The notes under the pieces were generated by a model. The model made no database searches, was not told where the DNA came from, and worked only from the letters and a program-made list of their open reading frames with translations. A stretch of DNA of 64,000 bases from Salsipaludibacter sp963735045 (lineage in GTDB: Bacteria > Actinomycetota > Nitriliruptoria > Nitriliruptorales > Nitriliruptoraceae). The position numbers and the translations under genes were made by a program. Shown here piece by piece: positions 1 through 8,856 of the stretch. Each line of letters opens with the position of its first letter. Position 1 is the stretch's first letter. The stretch is from NCBI GenBank assembly GCA_963735045.1, contig CAVTIZ010000003.1, positions 1,736,001-1,800,000 of the forward strand. Reading direction: 5' to 3'.

Positions 1-117
1 TCCCTGGTGCTGGGTGGCCCCCCCGAGGACCTCCTGGCCGTCGGCGCGACCGGACTGGTCGTGGACCACGACGGCGGACTGGCCGAACTGCCCGGCCTGC
101 GGGAGTACCGACGATGA
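1..117 (+). CDS. C-terminal end of an ApbE-like FAD:protein FMN transferase (partial)
   Basis: Only the last 38 codons are present, open from the first base to a TGA at 115-117. The visible tail (SLVLGG...VGATGLVVDHDGG) resembles the end of actinobacterial ApbE proteins, where the chain closes on a short strand carrying an alanine/glycine-rich segment and an acidic-glycine turn. ApbE attaches FMN covalently to proteins of membrane electron-transfer complexes. The stop overlaps the ATG of the next gene (ATGA), so the two are translationally coupled; a ferric-reductase-like membrane protein is a common neighbour of apbE. The assignment rests on this short tail and the neighbour, so it is tentative. 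Confidence 0.5.
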   Translation, partial: SLVLGGPPEDLLAVGATGLVVDHDGGLAELPGLREYRR

Positions 118-704
118 ACCCCCAGGTGTGGTGGTTGACGGCCCGGGCCACCGGGATCGTGGCCTGGGCGGTGTTGAGCCTGTCGGTCGTGCTGGGCGCG
201 GCCCTGTCCACGCGGGCACTGGGTCGACGGCCGACCCCGGCCTGGTTGCAGGACCTGCACCGCGGTTCCGGCGGGCTGGCGATCACCTTCACCCTCGTCC
301 ACCTGGCCGCCCTGGTCGCCGACACCTACGTGCACGTCGACCTGGCCGACCTGCTGGTGCCGCTGGTGAGCGACTGGAAGCCGTGGCCGGTGGCGGCGGG
401 GGTGGTGGCCTTCTGGATGCTGGTGGCGGTCGAGGGGACGTCCCTGGCCCGCCGTCGGATCGGGGTGGCCTGGTGGCGGCGTGTCCACGTGACCAGTTTC
501 GCGCTGTGGGTGCTCGCGACGGTGCACCTGCTCACGGCCGGCACCGACGCGAGCAACCGCTGGCTGGTCGGTGCGGTCGTGGTCACGACGGCCACGGTGG
601 CCGTCCTCGGGCTGGCGCGACTGCGTCGACCCCGGCGGGGAGGGCGCGCCGGCCCCCGCACATCTCCTGCCCGTCGGGTCGCCAGAGGCGCCGATGCCCG
701 ATGA
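114..704 (+). CDS. Ferric-reductase-like transmembrane domain protein
   Basis: This 196-residue protein has about five hydrophobic helices. The first begins near residue 10, and histidines lie in membrane segments (HRGSGG near residue 50, LVHLAA near 63, RVHVTS near 125, TVHLLTAG near 138). Such spaced histidines fit haem ligation in the ferric reductase-like domain also found in YedZ/MsrQ-type proteins. It probably passes electrons across the membrane together with the ApbE-modified partner encoded just upstream, with which it overlaps by four bases. The C-terminal 30 residues are Arg-rich and cytoplasmic. The electron acceptor cannot be told from sequence. Confidence 0.75.
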   Translation: MNPQVWWLTARATGIVAWAVLSLSVVLGAALSTRALGRRPTPAWLQDLHRGSGGLAITFTLVHLAALVADTYVHVDLADLLVPLVSDWKPWPVAAGVVAFWMLVAVEGTSLARRRIGVAWWRRVHVTSFALWVLATVHLLTAGTDASNRWLVGAVVVTTATVAVLGLARLRRPRRGGRAGPRTSPARRVARGADAR

Positions 705-720
705 GCTGGTCGTCGTTGCT

Positions 721-744
721 CGGCGCCGGCCGATCGGTGCCGGT
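721..744. terminator. Possible weak bidirectional terminator hairpin
   Basis: A 7-bp stem (CGGCGCC with GGTGCCG, one G-U pair) encloses about ten bases in the short gap between two convergent genes (stops at 702-704 and 755-757). There is no T-run, so terminator function rests on position and pairing only. Confidence 0.3.
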
Positions 745-754
745 GTCTCCCGGG

Positions 755-1543
755 TCAGCGACCGGACCACGAGGCCATCGCCACGACGACGGCCGCCAGG
801 GCGGTGAACGCCAGCGCGACGTGTTCGAACACGGCATTGGTGAGGACCTCGTCGGGCAGCAGGGGTGCCCCGATCGAGGTCCACACGACCACCAACGTGG
901 TGTACACCAGCACGGACACGGCAATCCTCGACGCCGCCCGCGAGGTCCGTGGGAGCCGCCGGTGCACCACCGCGACCGCCACCAGCGCCAGCAGCCCGAC
1001 GCCGGTGATGGCCAGGTTGATCCAGACGCCACCGGGCAGCCCGCCGCGACCACACGCCGTCGTGGTGGCCGACGCGAGCCGCACCCGTTCGATGTCCAGC
1101 GCGTTGCTGAACTGCACGGCCACCACGACGGCAGGCCCGATCAGTGACGTCGCGACCACGATGATGCGCTGTGCGGGCCGGAACGCGGCCCGGTTGGCGC
1201 CGTAGGTCGCGAGGAGGGTGTTGAGGGCGAACATCAGCAGCAGGCTCGACAGACCCACCGCGACGCCCAGCAGGAGCTGTTCGTGGACCGCCTGGCCACG
1301 CTCGGTGTCGCCGACCCGACCCGCCAGGATCGCGAAGCTGAAGCTGAGGAGCAGCAGGGAGAAGAAGGCGCAGGTCATGATGACCACCGTCTCGGCGCTG
1401 CGCTCGTCGTCGGTGGCAGCCTCGTGGTCCAGCGGGATGAGGATGGCCAGCAGCGCGAACCCCGCGAGGACCCCGGCGACCGACGAGTACCACCCCGCTG
1501 TCGCGGGGATGTCGAAGTCCAGGGGGCCCAGGAGGCAGTCCAT
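755..1543 (-). CDS. Hypothetical multi-pass membrane protein
   Basis: 262 residues with about six hydrophobic segments and no family I recognise. The first helix (AGVLAGFALLAILIPL) follows a short N-terminal stretch, then come a central pair of helices, a periplasmic-looking loop with a cysteine (TTACGRGG) and three further helices to the C-terminus. I chose the ATG at 1543 because a GGGGG stretch lies just upstream and because the in-frame extension to 1741 is Arg/Pro-rich and lacks coding character. It converges on the ferric-reductase-like gene. No catalytic motif was seen. Confidence 0.65.
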   Translation of the reverse strand: MDCLLGPLDFDIPATAGWYSSVAGVLAGFALLAILIPLDHEAATDDERSAETVVIMTCAFFSLLLLSFSFAILAGRVGDTERGQAVHEQLLLGVAVGLSSLLLMFALNTLLATYGANRAAFRPAQRIIVVATSLIGPAVVVAVQFSNALDIERVRLASATTTACGRGGLPGGVWINLAITGVGLLALVAVAVVHRRLPRTSRAASRIAVSVLVYTTLVVVWTSIGAPLLPDEVLTNAVFEHVALAFTALAAVVVAMASWSGR

Positions 1544-1737
1544 GTCCCCCCACGCGGCCTCGACGCATCGGGGCCACGGCAGTGGCCACCGAGGCACCGA
1601 CCCTAGCGAGGACCGCCGGACGCCCCCGGTTGCGACCACCCGTCCGCGGCGACCGCCCCCGCCGGGGGTGGGGCCACGACAGGCCCGCACCGCCGACCCC
1701 GACGCCCTTGACCGCGACCACACCGGCGCCGACAACG

Positions 1738-1759
1738 ACACCGGTGCCTGTTCCGGTGT
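1738..1759 (-). terminator. Possible terminator after the beta-glucosidase operon
   Basis: A perfect 7-bp inverted repeat (ACACCGG / CCGGTGT, 8-base loop) lies 23 bases beyond the GH3 stop codon on the minus strand. No T-run follows. The rest of the gap 1544-1781 is GC-rich with no convincing ORF. Confidence 0.3.
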
Positions 1760-1781
1760 GCCCGGCGACCGGTCTGGCCGG

Positions 1782-4166
1782 TCAGGCCGGTCCCACGGTC
1801 ACGTCGCTGGCCAGGGGACGCGTCGCCCGGACGAGGTCGTCCCCGCCGATCGCGATCCGCTCCACGACCTCGACGTCGGCCGCCGAGGTCCCCACCAGCA
1901 GCTCGACCTCGCCGGGCTCCAGCACGTAGTCCAGCTCGGGGCCGGTGAAGCCCAGCGCGTCGACCGGGACGTGGAAGGTCACCCGTCTTCGCTCACCGGG
2001 GTCCAGCGTCACCCGGACGAAGCCCTGGAGCTCGAGCACCGGGCGAGCGATGGTCGCGACCGGGTCGCGCGAGTAGAGCTGGACGACCTCGTCGGCGCGC
2101 CGGTCGCCGACGTTGGCGACCACGGCCGAGACGTCGACCACGTCACCGCTGGACCGCGCCGGGACCGGCTCCCGGGGGTCGGCCGGGACCGGCTCGAGCT
2201 CGACGTTGCCGTAGGTGAGTCCGTGCCCGAACGGGTACAGCGGCTCGTTGGAACAGTCGACGTAGGTTCCCTTCCAGTGCGAACGGCCACCCGAGACCTT
2301 GTGGCCGTAGTAGACCGGGATCTGTCCCGCGGTGCGGGGATGGCTGATCGGCAACTTGCCGCCGGGGCTGACGGTGCCGACCAGGGCCTCGGCCACGGCG
2401 ACGCCTCCGCCCTCACCCGGAAGCCAGGCGTGCAGGACGGCCGCTGCCGCGTCGTGGGCAGCCGGCGACCCGACGGGCCGTCCGCCGACGATCACCAGCA
2501 CCACCGGGGTGCCGGTCCGGGCGACGGCCGCGACGAGCTCCTCCTGGACCCCCGGGAGGTCCAGTGAGGTCACGTCGCGGCTCTCGCCACTGGTGCAGTC
2601 CACGGTCAGGCCCGACTTCTCGCCCATGACCAGCACGGCCACCTCCGCAGCCGCGGCCGTCGCCACGGCGTCGGCGATCCCGGAACGGTCCCGGCTGTTC
2701 ACGTCGCACCCGCGGACATGGGTCACCTCGGCGCTCCCGAGCTGCTCGCGCAGTCCGGCGAGCACGGTCGTGACGTGCGCCAGGTCGACGGTGCCCCCCA
2801 CCGCCACGCCGTCCTCGACCGGGAGTGCGAGCACGTTCTCCCCGCTGTCCATCAGTTCCACCAACGACTCCACGTGGGCCACGTAGCTGTAGTCGCCGAG
2901 CATGGCCCGGGCGTCGTCGGCGTTCGGGCCGATGACGGCCACCGAGCCGGGCGTCGCCAGGGGGAGCACGCCGTCGTTGCGCAGCAGCACCAGGCTGTCA
3001 CGGGCGACCTCGATGGACAACTCGAGCTGGCTCGCCGTCCGGGTGTGGACCAGCACGCCGTCCGGCTCGACCAGCGGATCGTCGAACAGCCCGAGTGCGA
3101 ACTTGGCGCGCAGCACGCGCGCCACGGATCGGTCCACCAGCTCGAGGTCCACCAGCCCGTCGGCCAGCGCCTCCCCCAGCGGGGTCCCGTAGCAGTCGGT
3201 GTTGGGCAGCTCCACGTCGATGCCGGCCCGAAGCGCCGTGGACGCGGCCGTGGCCCGGTCCGCAGCGACCCGGTGGTAGCCCCGCAACTGGTCCACGGCG
3301 AAGTAGTCCGCGACGACCGTGCCGTCGAACCCCCACTGCCCGCGCAGCAGTTCGTCCAACAGCCACTGGTTCGCACCGCACGGCACCCCGTCCAGTTCGT
3401 TGTAGGCGTTCATGACCGAGGCGATCCCGCCCTCGCGGACCGCGTGTTCGAACGGTCGCAGGTGGACGTCGCGCAGTTCGCGCGGGCCGATGTGTGGCGG
3501 TGCCCAGTTCATGCCGCCCTCGGACGCGCCGTAGCCGACGAAGTGCTTGGCCGTCGCCACCACCCCGTCGGACAGGTCCTCGCCCTGGAGCCCCTCGACG
3601 AAGGCGATGCCCATGCGACTCACGAGGTAGGGGTCCTCGCCGTAGGTCTCCTCCAGCCGTCCCCAGCGTGGGTCCCGGCAGACGTCGAGCACGGGCGACA
3701 GGCCATGGTGGGCGCCCACGCCACGCATCTGCTGGCGGATGGCGTCGGCCATCGCGCGGTTGTGCTCGGGGCGGAAGGTGGCCGCCACCCCGATCGCCTG
3801 GGGGAAGATCGTGGCGTCGCGGGCCATGAAGCCCGAGCAGATCTCCTCGTGCACGATCGCCGGGATCCCCAGCCGGGTCCGGTCCCGCAGGTGTCGCTGG
3901 ACGTCGTTGGCAAGGTCCGCCGACTCGCGTGCCGTGAGGCTGCTGGCCCCGCTGATGCGCGTGACGTGGCCGATGCCGTGCCGGAGATGCTGCTCGGCGC
4001 GGTCCGGGGCCAGCCCGTCGGCGTCGGCGAGCTGGAACACCCAGGCACTGCCCAGCTGGCCGAGCTTCTCGTCGGTCGTCATCCGCGACAGCAGGTCGGC
4101 CACCCGCTCCTCGACCGGGAGGGCGGGGTCGGCGAAGGGGGCGTCCACATGGTCAGCGAGGCTCAC
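1782..4166 (-). CDS. GH3 family beta-glucosidase, cytosolic
   Basis: A 794-residue glycoside hydrolase family 3 enzyme that releases glucose (or a related sugar) from the non-reducing end of beta-linked oligosaccharides. Visible landmarks are DPRWGR near 165-170, AKHFVGYG near 206-213 with substrate-binding Lys-His, and the nucleophile Asp near 287 in VVADYFAV. An alpha/beta sandwich and a C-terminal fibronectin III-like domain follow (about 670-790). There is no signal peptide, so it acts inside the cell. It is the last gene of the operon, four bases after the permease stop, which suggests it cleaves what the ABC importer brings in. Cellobiose or beta-gluco-oligosaccharides are likely substrates, but GH3 also includes xylosidases, so this is not settled. 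Confidence 0.93.
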   Translation of the reverse strand: MSLADHVDAPFADPALPVEERVADLLSRMTTDEKLGQLGSAWVFQLADADGLAPDRAEQHLRHGIGHVTRISGASSLTARESADLANDVQRHLRDRTRLGIPAIVHEEICSGFMARDATIFPQAIGVAATFRPEHNRAMADAIRQQMRGVGAHHGLSPVLDVCRDPRWGRLEETYGEDPYLVSRMGIAFVEGLQGEDLSDGVVATAKHFVGYGASEGGMNWAPPHIGPRELRDVHLRPFEHAVREGGIASVMNAYNELDGVPCGANQWLLDELLRGQWGFDGTVVADYFAVDQLRGYHRVAADRATAASTALRAGIDVELPNTDCYGTPLGEALADGLVDLELVDRSVARVLRAKFALGLFDDPLVEPDGVLVHTRTASQLELSIEVARDSLVLLRNDGVLPLATPGSVAVIGPNADDARAMLGDYSYVAHVESLVELMDSGENVLALPVEDGVAVGGTVDLAHVTTVLAGLREQLGSAEVTHVRGCDVNSRDRSGIADAVATAAAAEVAVLVMGEKSGLTVDCTSGESRDVTSLDLPGVQEELVAAVARTGTPVVLVIVGGRPVGSPAAHDAAAAVLHAWLPGEGGGVAVAEALVGTVSPGGKLPISHPRTAGQIPVYYGHKVSGGRSHWKGTYVDCSNEPLYPFGHGLTYGNVELEPVPADPREPVPARSSGDVVDVSAVVANVGDRRADEVVQLYSRDPVATIARPVLELQGFVRVTLDPGERRRVTFHVPVDALGFTGPELDYVLEPGEVELLVGTSAADVEVVERIAIGGDDLVRATRPLASDVTVGPA

Positions 4167-4169
4167 GGC

Positions 4170-5066
4170 TCACTCCTTCACCGCTCCCGAGGTCAGTCCA
4201 CCGATGATCTGCCGCTCGGCCACGGCATAGAAGAACAGCGCCGGCAGCATCGACAGCGTGGTGTACGCGAGGACGGTCGCGTAGTCGGTCGCGAACTGGG
4301 TCGAGATGTTGTTGACCCCGATCGGAAGCGTGTGCTGGGCCGGGTCGATCAGGACGAGCAGCGGGAGCAGGAAGGCGTTCCAGCTGCCCACGATCGACAT
4401 GATCGCGATGGTCGACAGCACCGGCCGCGACAGCGGCAGCAGGACGGAGAAGTAGAAGCGGAACGGTCCACAGCCGTCGATCATCGCGGCGTCGTGCAGC
4501 TCGCCGGGGATCGCGCGGAAGAACGGTCGCATCACGATGATCGCGACCGGGAGGCCGAACGCCGCCTGCGGCAGCGCAACACCCAGCGGGTTCGACAGCA
4601 GCCCGACCTGCGCGCAGCACGACGAACAGGGGCAGGATCGCCACCGCCACCGGGAACAGCAGCCCGAGCGTGAACAGCCCGTAGATCGGCTCCCGACCCC
4701 GGAACTGGTAGCGGGCGATCGCGAAGGCCGCCAAGCGACGACAGCGGCAGCACCACGGCAGTCGTGATGGCCGCAATCATCGTGCTGTTGAAGACCTGGC
4801 GCCAGAAGCTGCTGGTCTGGAGCACGGTCGAGGTAGTTGTCGAAGACCCACGGGTCGGGCAGGCCCACGGGCGTCGCGACGAGTTGCTGGTTGGACCGGA
4901 ACCCGCCCAGGATCGCGAAGGACAACGGCACGACGATGACCAGCGTCACGGCGATCGCCACGACGTAGAGCAGCGCGCGCAGCAGCCGGCGGCGACGAAC
5001 GGGGTCGAGCCATCCGTCCGACGTCGGACGCTCGGTGCGGCGGAGGGTGGGGGAACGCTCAGGCAC
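4170..5066 (-). pseudogene. ABC sugar transporter permease, MalG-type, with three single-base frameshifts
   Basis: Second inner-membrane permease of a carbohydrate importer. Recognisable coding sequence runs through all three frames: residues to ...VFDNYLD, then VLQTSSFW...LSSL, then AAFAIARY...FVVLR, then QVGLLSNPLG to the stop. One extra base near 4826, one near 4731 and one near 4612 explain every frame change, and together they restore the frame, giving an expected 297 residues. The EAA-type loop (IPGELHDAAMIDGCG) that docks on the ATPase is intact. The GTG start overlaps the stop of the upstream permease by eight bases. Selection-like coding character in every piece suggests base-calling errors rather than decay, but as written the gene cannot make a full protein. 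No ATPase gene is in this operon, so a shared MsiK-like ATPase is probably used. Confidence 0.85.
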
Positions 5067-5988
5067 CGGCGCCCACCCCCTCGGTGTCCTGTCGCAGGAC
5101 GAGCCGTTGGTACAGGAAGGCGACCACGAGGCACAGCAGGAAGATGATGATCGAGACGGCGCTGGCGTAGCCGAACAGGCTGCGGCGGAACTGGTCGTAC
5201 AGGAACGTCGCCATCGTCGACGACGCCCCGATGGGGCCACCCTTGGTGGTCACCCAGACGATGTCGAAGGTCTGCAGCGATCCGATCACCGACAGGAAGG
5301 CCGAGACCCGGATCGTGGGGCCGAGCAGCGGAAGCGTGATGTGGCGGAACGACTCCCAGGTCGAGGCCCCGTCGATCGAGGCGGCCTCCTTGAGGTCCTT
5401 GGGGATCCCCTGCAGGCCGGCCAGCATCAACACCATGTGGAAGCCGAAGTACTTCCACGAGATCACGAAGAACAGCGACGCCAGGACGACGTCGGGATCC
5501 GACAGCCAGCCCTGGACCAGGCTCTCCCCACCCACGGCCTGCAGGCTGCGGTCGAGCAGTCCGTCGGGCCGCAGGATCTGTCGCCACACGACGCCGGTCA
5601 CGACCTCCGACAGGATGTAGGGGGCGAAGAACACCGTTCGCAGCAGGGCCCGCCCCTTGATCCGGCTGTCCAGCAGGACGGCCAGCCCCAGCGCGAAGGG
5701 CAACTGGACGAGCAACGAGGCCACGATCAGGAACGAGACGTGTCCGACCGAGGCCCGGAACTCGCCGCTGCCGAGCGCCTCGGCGAAGTTGTCGAACCCG
5801 ACGAAGTCCTCCAGCGGCCCGAAGCCGTTCCACTCGAACAGGCTGTAGCGCAGGCTCTGGACGATCGGGTAGAGCACGAACACGGCGTACAGCAGCAGCG
5901 CGGGCAGCAGGAACAACGCGATCGTGTGCCAGCGCGGTCGGCCGGGATGGCGGGACCGCGCGGACCGTTGGGATGTCGTGGAGGCCAT
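5059..5988 (-). CDS. ABC sugar transporter permease, MalF-type
   Basis: 309-residue inner-membrane permease of the CUT1 carbohydrate uptake family with six predicted helices. The first is ALFLLPALLLYAVFVLYPIV, and the EAA motif reads KDLKEAASIDGASTWE near 210-225. I chose the ATG at 5988, with GGGAG eight bases upstream, over the longer in-frame start at 6033, which would overlap the intergenic spacer. It pairs with the overlapping downstream permease and the upstream binding lipoprotein. This copy is intact, unlike both of its partners. Confidence 0.92.
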   Translation of the reverse strand: MASTTSQRSARSRHPGRPRWHTIALFLLPALLLYAVFVLYPIVQSLRYSLFEWNGFGPLEDFVGFDNFAEALGSGEFRASVGHVSFLIVASLLVQLPFALGLAVLLDSRIKGRALLRTVFFAPYILSEVVTGVVWRQILRPDGLLDRSLQAVGGESLVQGWLSDPDVVLASLFFVISWKYFGFHMVLMLAGLQGIPKDLKEAASIDGASTWESFRHITLPLLGPTIRVSAFLSVIGSLQTFDIVWVTTKGGPIGASSTMATFLYDQFRRSLFGYASAVSIIIFLLCLVVAFLYQRLVLRQDTEGVGAGA

Positions 5989-6084
5989 CAAGGTGCTCCC
6001 ATCAGCGGGTGTCCCGGCGGCAGCGTCGGGCATGCGGGCAGGGCGGTGCCGGTGTCGTGCTCGGCACTGCTGACCGCCCGACGG

Positions 6085-6120
6085 GTCGTCGGGGACCGAA
6101 CGACTCCGGCCCCCGACGAC
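6085..6120 (-). promoter_or_regulatory. Intra-operon stem-loop between binding-protein and permease genes
   Basis: A perfect 10-bp inverted repeat (GTCGTCGGGG / CCCCGACGAC) with a 16-base loop begins 11 bases after the binding-protein stop. In sugar ABC operons such as malEFG, a stem-loop here stabilises the upstream part of the mRNA or partly terminates it, so the binding protein is made in excess over the permeases. The structure is seen directly; the role is inferred from position. Confidence 0.65.
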
Positions 6121-6130
6121 GTGGTCCGGG

Positions 6131-7535
6131 TCAGCCCTCCGCGACCTGGGTGATGGCCTCGCCGGCCTCCTCGGGCGTGGCCTCCTCGGCGAACAGCAAC
6201 GCCGTCTGGTCGTTGATGGCTGCGCCGACCTCCGGCGAGAAGTACTGGTCGAGCGCGATCTGCAGGAACTCGGCGTCGTTCAGCGCCTCGAGGATCTGCT
6301 GCATCTGCGGGTCCTCGATGACGTCGACGGCATCCGGGTTGACCGGCAGGCCGCTGCTGGTCGCCCAGGTCTCCTGGTTCTGCTCGTTGGTGAGGAACTC
6401 GAGGAAGTCGACCGCCTCGTCGGGTGCGTCCTTGCCGACCACGAAGCCGTCGACGCCACCGAAGACCTCGCCGGGCTCACCGGCGCCACCCTCCAGCGAC
6501 GGGAACGGCGCCCACTTCAGCTCGAACGGGAGGTCCTCGCTGGGATCGACGCCAGCCTGGGTCTTGAACGCACCCGGCGCCCACTGGCCCATGAGGTCCA
6601 TCGCCGCGTCACCGCGTGCCATCGTCCCGGACTCGCCGTCCGGTGCGTCCCAGCCGGCCCCGAGGAAGCCGTCCTGGAACGGCTCGAGCGCGACCAGGCG
6701 CAGGACTTCCTCGCCGGCCGTGATGACGTTGTCGGCGGTGAAGTCGTTGGTCTCGGCGAGCGCGTTCATGGCGTCCTCGCCACCGGCCCGGATCATCAGG
6801 TAGCCGTAGTAGAAGTGCGCCGGCCACTTGTCACCGGCACCGACCGCGATCGGCGTGATGCCCGCGTCCTTGATGGTCTGGACGTCCTCGAGCAGGCCCT
6901 CCCAGGTGTCCGACGGACCCTCGAGACCGGCCTCGGTGAAGAGGTCCTGGTTGTACCAGAACCCGAACACCCCGGCGTTGTAGGGGATGCCGTACTGGAC
7001 GCCGTCGACCTGGTGGATCCCGGTCGTCGCGGGCGACAGCTGGTCGATCCAGTCACTGGACAGGTCCGTGATGTCGCGGACCAGGCCGGCGTCGACCTGC
7101 TGGCGCAGTCCGCCGCCACCCCACGACTGGAACAGGTCCGGGACGTCGCCGGACTGCAGGTTGGTCTGCAGGGCGGCCTTGTAGGCCTCGTTCTCCATCG
7201 CGGTTGATGTTGATGGTCACGTTGGGGTTCTCCGCCATGAAGGCATCGGCCATGGCCTGCCAGTCCGACAGGCCCGGGTCGTTGTTCTGGATGTGCCACC
7301 AGTCGATCTCGACCGGCTCACCCTCCATCTCACCGCCGGTCTCCTCGGCGGCCTCGGCCGTGGCGCCCTCGTCGCCCGCGTCGGCGCTCGGCTCGGCGCT
7401 CGCCTCGGCACCGGCCTCGGACGTCGCATCGGACGCGGGTTCGGTGCTGGCGTCGGAGCCGCACGACGCGGCCGCCAGGGCCAGGACGGCCCCCGCGACC
7501 AGGGTGCGCAGCGTGGTGGTCCTTCTGTTCCTCAT
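6131..7535 (-). pseudogene. ABC sugar transporter solute-binding lipoprotein, one frameshift
   Basis: Extracytoplasmic sugar-binding protein of the importer. The N-terminus has charged residues, a hydrophobic core and a lipobox (LALAAASC), then an acidic Ser/Ala/Glu-rich linker to about residue 70 and the binding domain (EIDWWHIQNNDPG...). One extra base near 7202 separates the N-terminal frame (ending NPNVTININ) from the remaining frame (MENEAYKAALQ...). With it removed the protein would be 467 residues. Both halves look fully coding, so sequencing error is likely. The ATG overlaps the lacI stop (ATGA). A stem-loop follows the stop codon. Confidence 0.88.
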
Positions 7536-8632
7536 TGCTCTTCCGTTCGGTCGGGATTTCCTGAGGGCTCGGTGGCGCGTTGGGTCGGGTGTGCAGTGGA
7601 AGGTGCGGTCGGTGGTGCGGTGGATCGTCGGAGCACGAGCTTGGTCGGCAGGGTGAGGTGGACCGGATCGCCGGTTTCGGGCCCGTCGCCGTCGATCAGC
7701 TCGAGCAGCATCGTGGTCGCCGCCCGTCCGAGGGCATGCAGCGACTGGTCCACCGTGGTCAATGGCGGGGTCGCCCGGGCCGCCTCCGGGATGTCGTCGA
7801 AGCCGACCACCGACAGGTCGTCGGGGACCCGCAGGCCCAGCTCGCCGGCCGTGTGCACCACCATGAAGGCCGAGCGGTCGTTGGCGGCGAAGATCGCGGT
7901 CGGGCGATCAGCGAGCGCGAGCAGGCGGCGCGCCGGTGCCTCGGCCCCCGCCTCGGTGAAGTCACCGTGCTCGACCAGCGCGGGTTGGAAGTCGATGCCC
8001 GCGTCCATCAGCGCTCGGCGGTAGCCGGTCTCGCGCTGGCGGGAGGACTCCAGGTCCTGGCGACCCCCGAGGAAGCCGATGCGTCGATGGCCGATGTCCA
8101 CCAGGTGTCGGGTCGCGGCCATCGCCCCGTCGTGGTTCTCCGACGACACGGTCGACAGGTGGGATGCGCCGACGTGCGGGTCCACGGCGACCAGCGGCCG
8201 GTCGGTGGACAGGTCGACCACGGTGGGCGCCACGAGCAGGGCCCCGTCGACCAGCGAGTCCCCCAGCCGGGCCAGTGAGCGTTGCTCCCACCCCTCGGCG
8301 TGCTCGGACGCCGGGCAGAACACGATCAGTTCGTGTCCGGAGTCCTGCAGCGACTCCGAGACCGCCTTGAGGATCTCGGTCCCGAAGGGCTCGATCCGCG
8401 ACATCAGCACCCCGATGACGCCGGTCCGCTGGCTGCGCAGGCCCTGCGCCACCAGGCTCGACGCGTAGCCGAGGTCGTCGATGACCTCGCGGACCCGACT
8501 GGACGTCTGCGTCGACACGCCGTAGCGGTCGTTGACCACCCGGGAGACGGTCGCCACCGACACGCCGGCACGTGTGGCGACGTCGCCGATGGTGACGCGC
8601 TTCGTCCCGCCACCACCTCGTTGCTCGGCCAC
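7532..8632 (-). CDS. LacI-family transcriptional regulator of the sugar operon
   Basis: 366 residues. The N-terminal helix-turn-helix and hinge read TIGDVATRAGVSVATVSRVV, followed by a periplasmic-binding-protein-like sugar-sensing core. I chose the GTG at 8632 because AAGGGG lies nine bases upstream and because the longer ATG (8683) would put codons across the operator palindrome. The gene is first in its own operon, overlapping the binding-protein gene by four bases, so it probably represses itself and the importer and hydrolase until the sugar is bound. With a GH3 enzyme in the operon, a CebR/BglR-like role is likely. Confidence 0.92.
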   Translation of the reverse strand: MAEQRGGGGTKRVTIGDVATRAGVSVATVSRVVNDRYGVSTQTSSRVREVIDDLGYASSLVAQGLRSQRTGVIGVLMSRIEPFGTEILKAVSESLQDSGHELIVFCPASEHAEGWEQRSLARLGDSLVDGALLVAPTVVDLSTDRPLVAVDPHVGASHLSTVSSENHDGAMAATRHLVDIGHRRIGFLGGRQDLESSRQRETGYRRALMDAGIDFQPALVEHGDFTEAGAEAPARRLLALADRPTAIFAANDRSAFMVVHTAGELGLRVPDDLSVVGFDDIPEAARATPPLTTVDQSLHALGRAATTMLLELIDGDGPETGDPVHLTLPTKLVLRRSTAPPTAPSTAHPTQRATEPSGNPDRTEEQ

Positions 8633-8649
8633 GTGGTCGCACCCCTTGT

Positions 8650-8669
8650 AAACGTTTTCGAAATCGTTT
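8650..8669. promoter_or_regulatory. LacI-type operator palindrome upstream of the sugar operon
   Basis: A 20-base near-perfect palindrome, AAACGTTTTC / GAAATCGTTT, with a single mismatched pair and the central CG step typical of LacI/GalR-family sites. It lies 18 bases ahead of the lacI GTG start, inside the expected promoter and leader region, and its low GC content stands out sharply from its surroundings. Autoregulation is inferred. Confidence 0.8.
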
Positions 8670-8740
8670 GCGCACTCTGCCACAGGTCCGGCTCGAGCGC
8701 AAGGGGTTCACCGGAAATCGTGCGACACTGCCGCGCCAGG

Positions 8741-8810
8741 CCCGCCGGTCTGCCCGCGGGTCCGCCCGCCGGTCTGCCCGCCGGTCCGCCCGCCGGTCCG
8801 TCCGCCGAGG
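8741..8810. repeat. 12-bp tandem repeat, about 5.5 units
   Basis: Units are close to CCCGCCGGTCTG or CCCGCCGGTCCG with one or two changes per unit. The array lies between the lacI operator and the small membrane protein gene, about 46 bases after the latter's stop codon. Read in that gene's frame beyond the stop, it would encode Gly-Pro-Ala-Gly and Arg-Pro-Ala-Gly units. Confidence 0.85.
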
Positions 8811-8856
8811 TGCTCGCCGAGGACGTCGGCGTGGCCGATGCGGCGGCCGGGGGGTC

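Noticed and set aside
2718..4673. 651-codon + strand frame across the GH3 gene
   Set aside because: Antisense to a complete GH3 enzyme with all catalytic motifs.
8630..8683. ATG 8683 as the lacI start
   Set aside because: It would translate the operator palindrome, and the GTG at 8632 has a better ribosome site.
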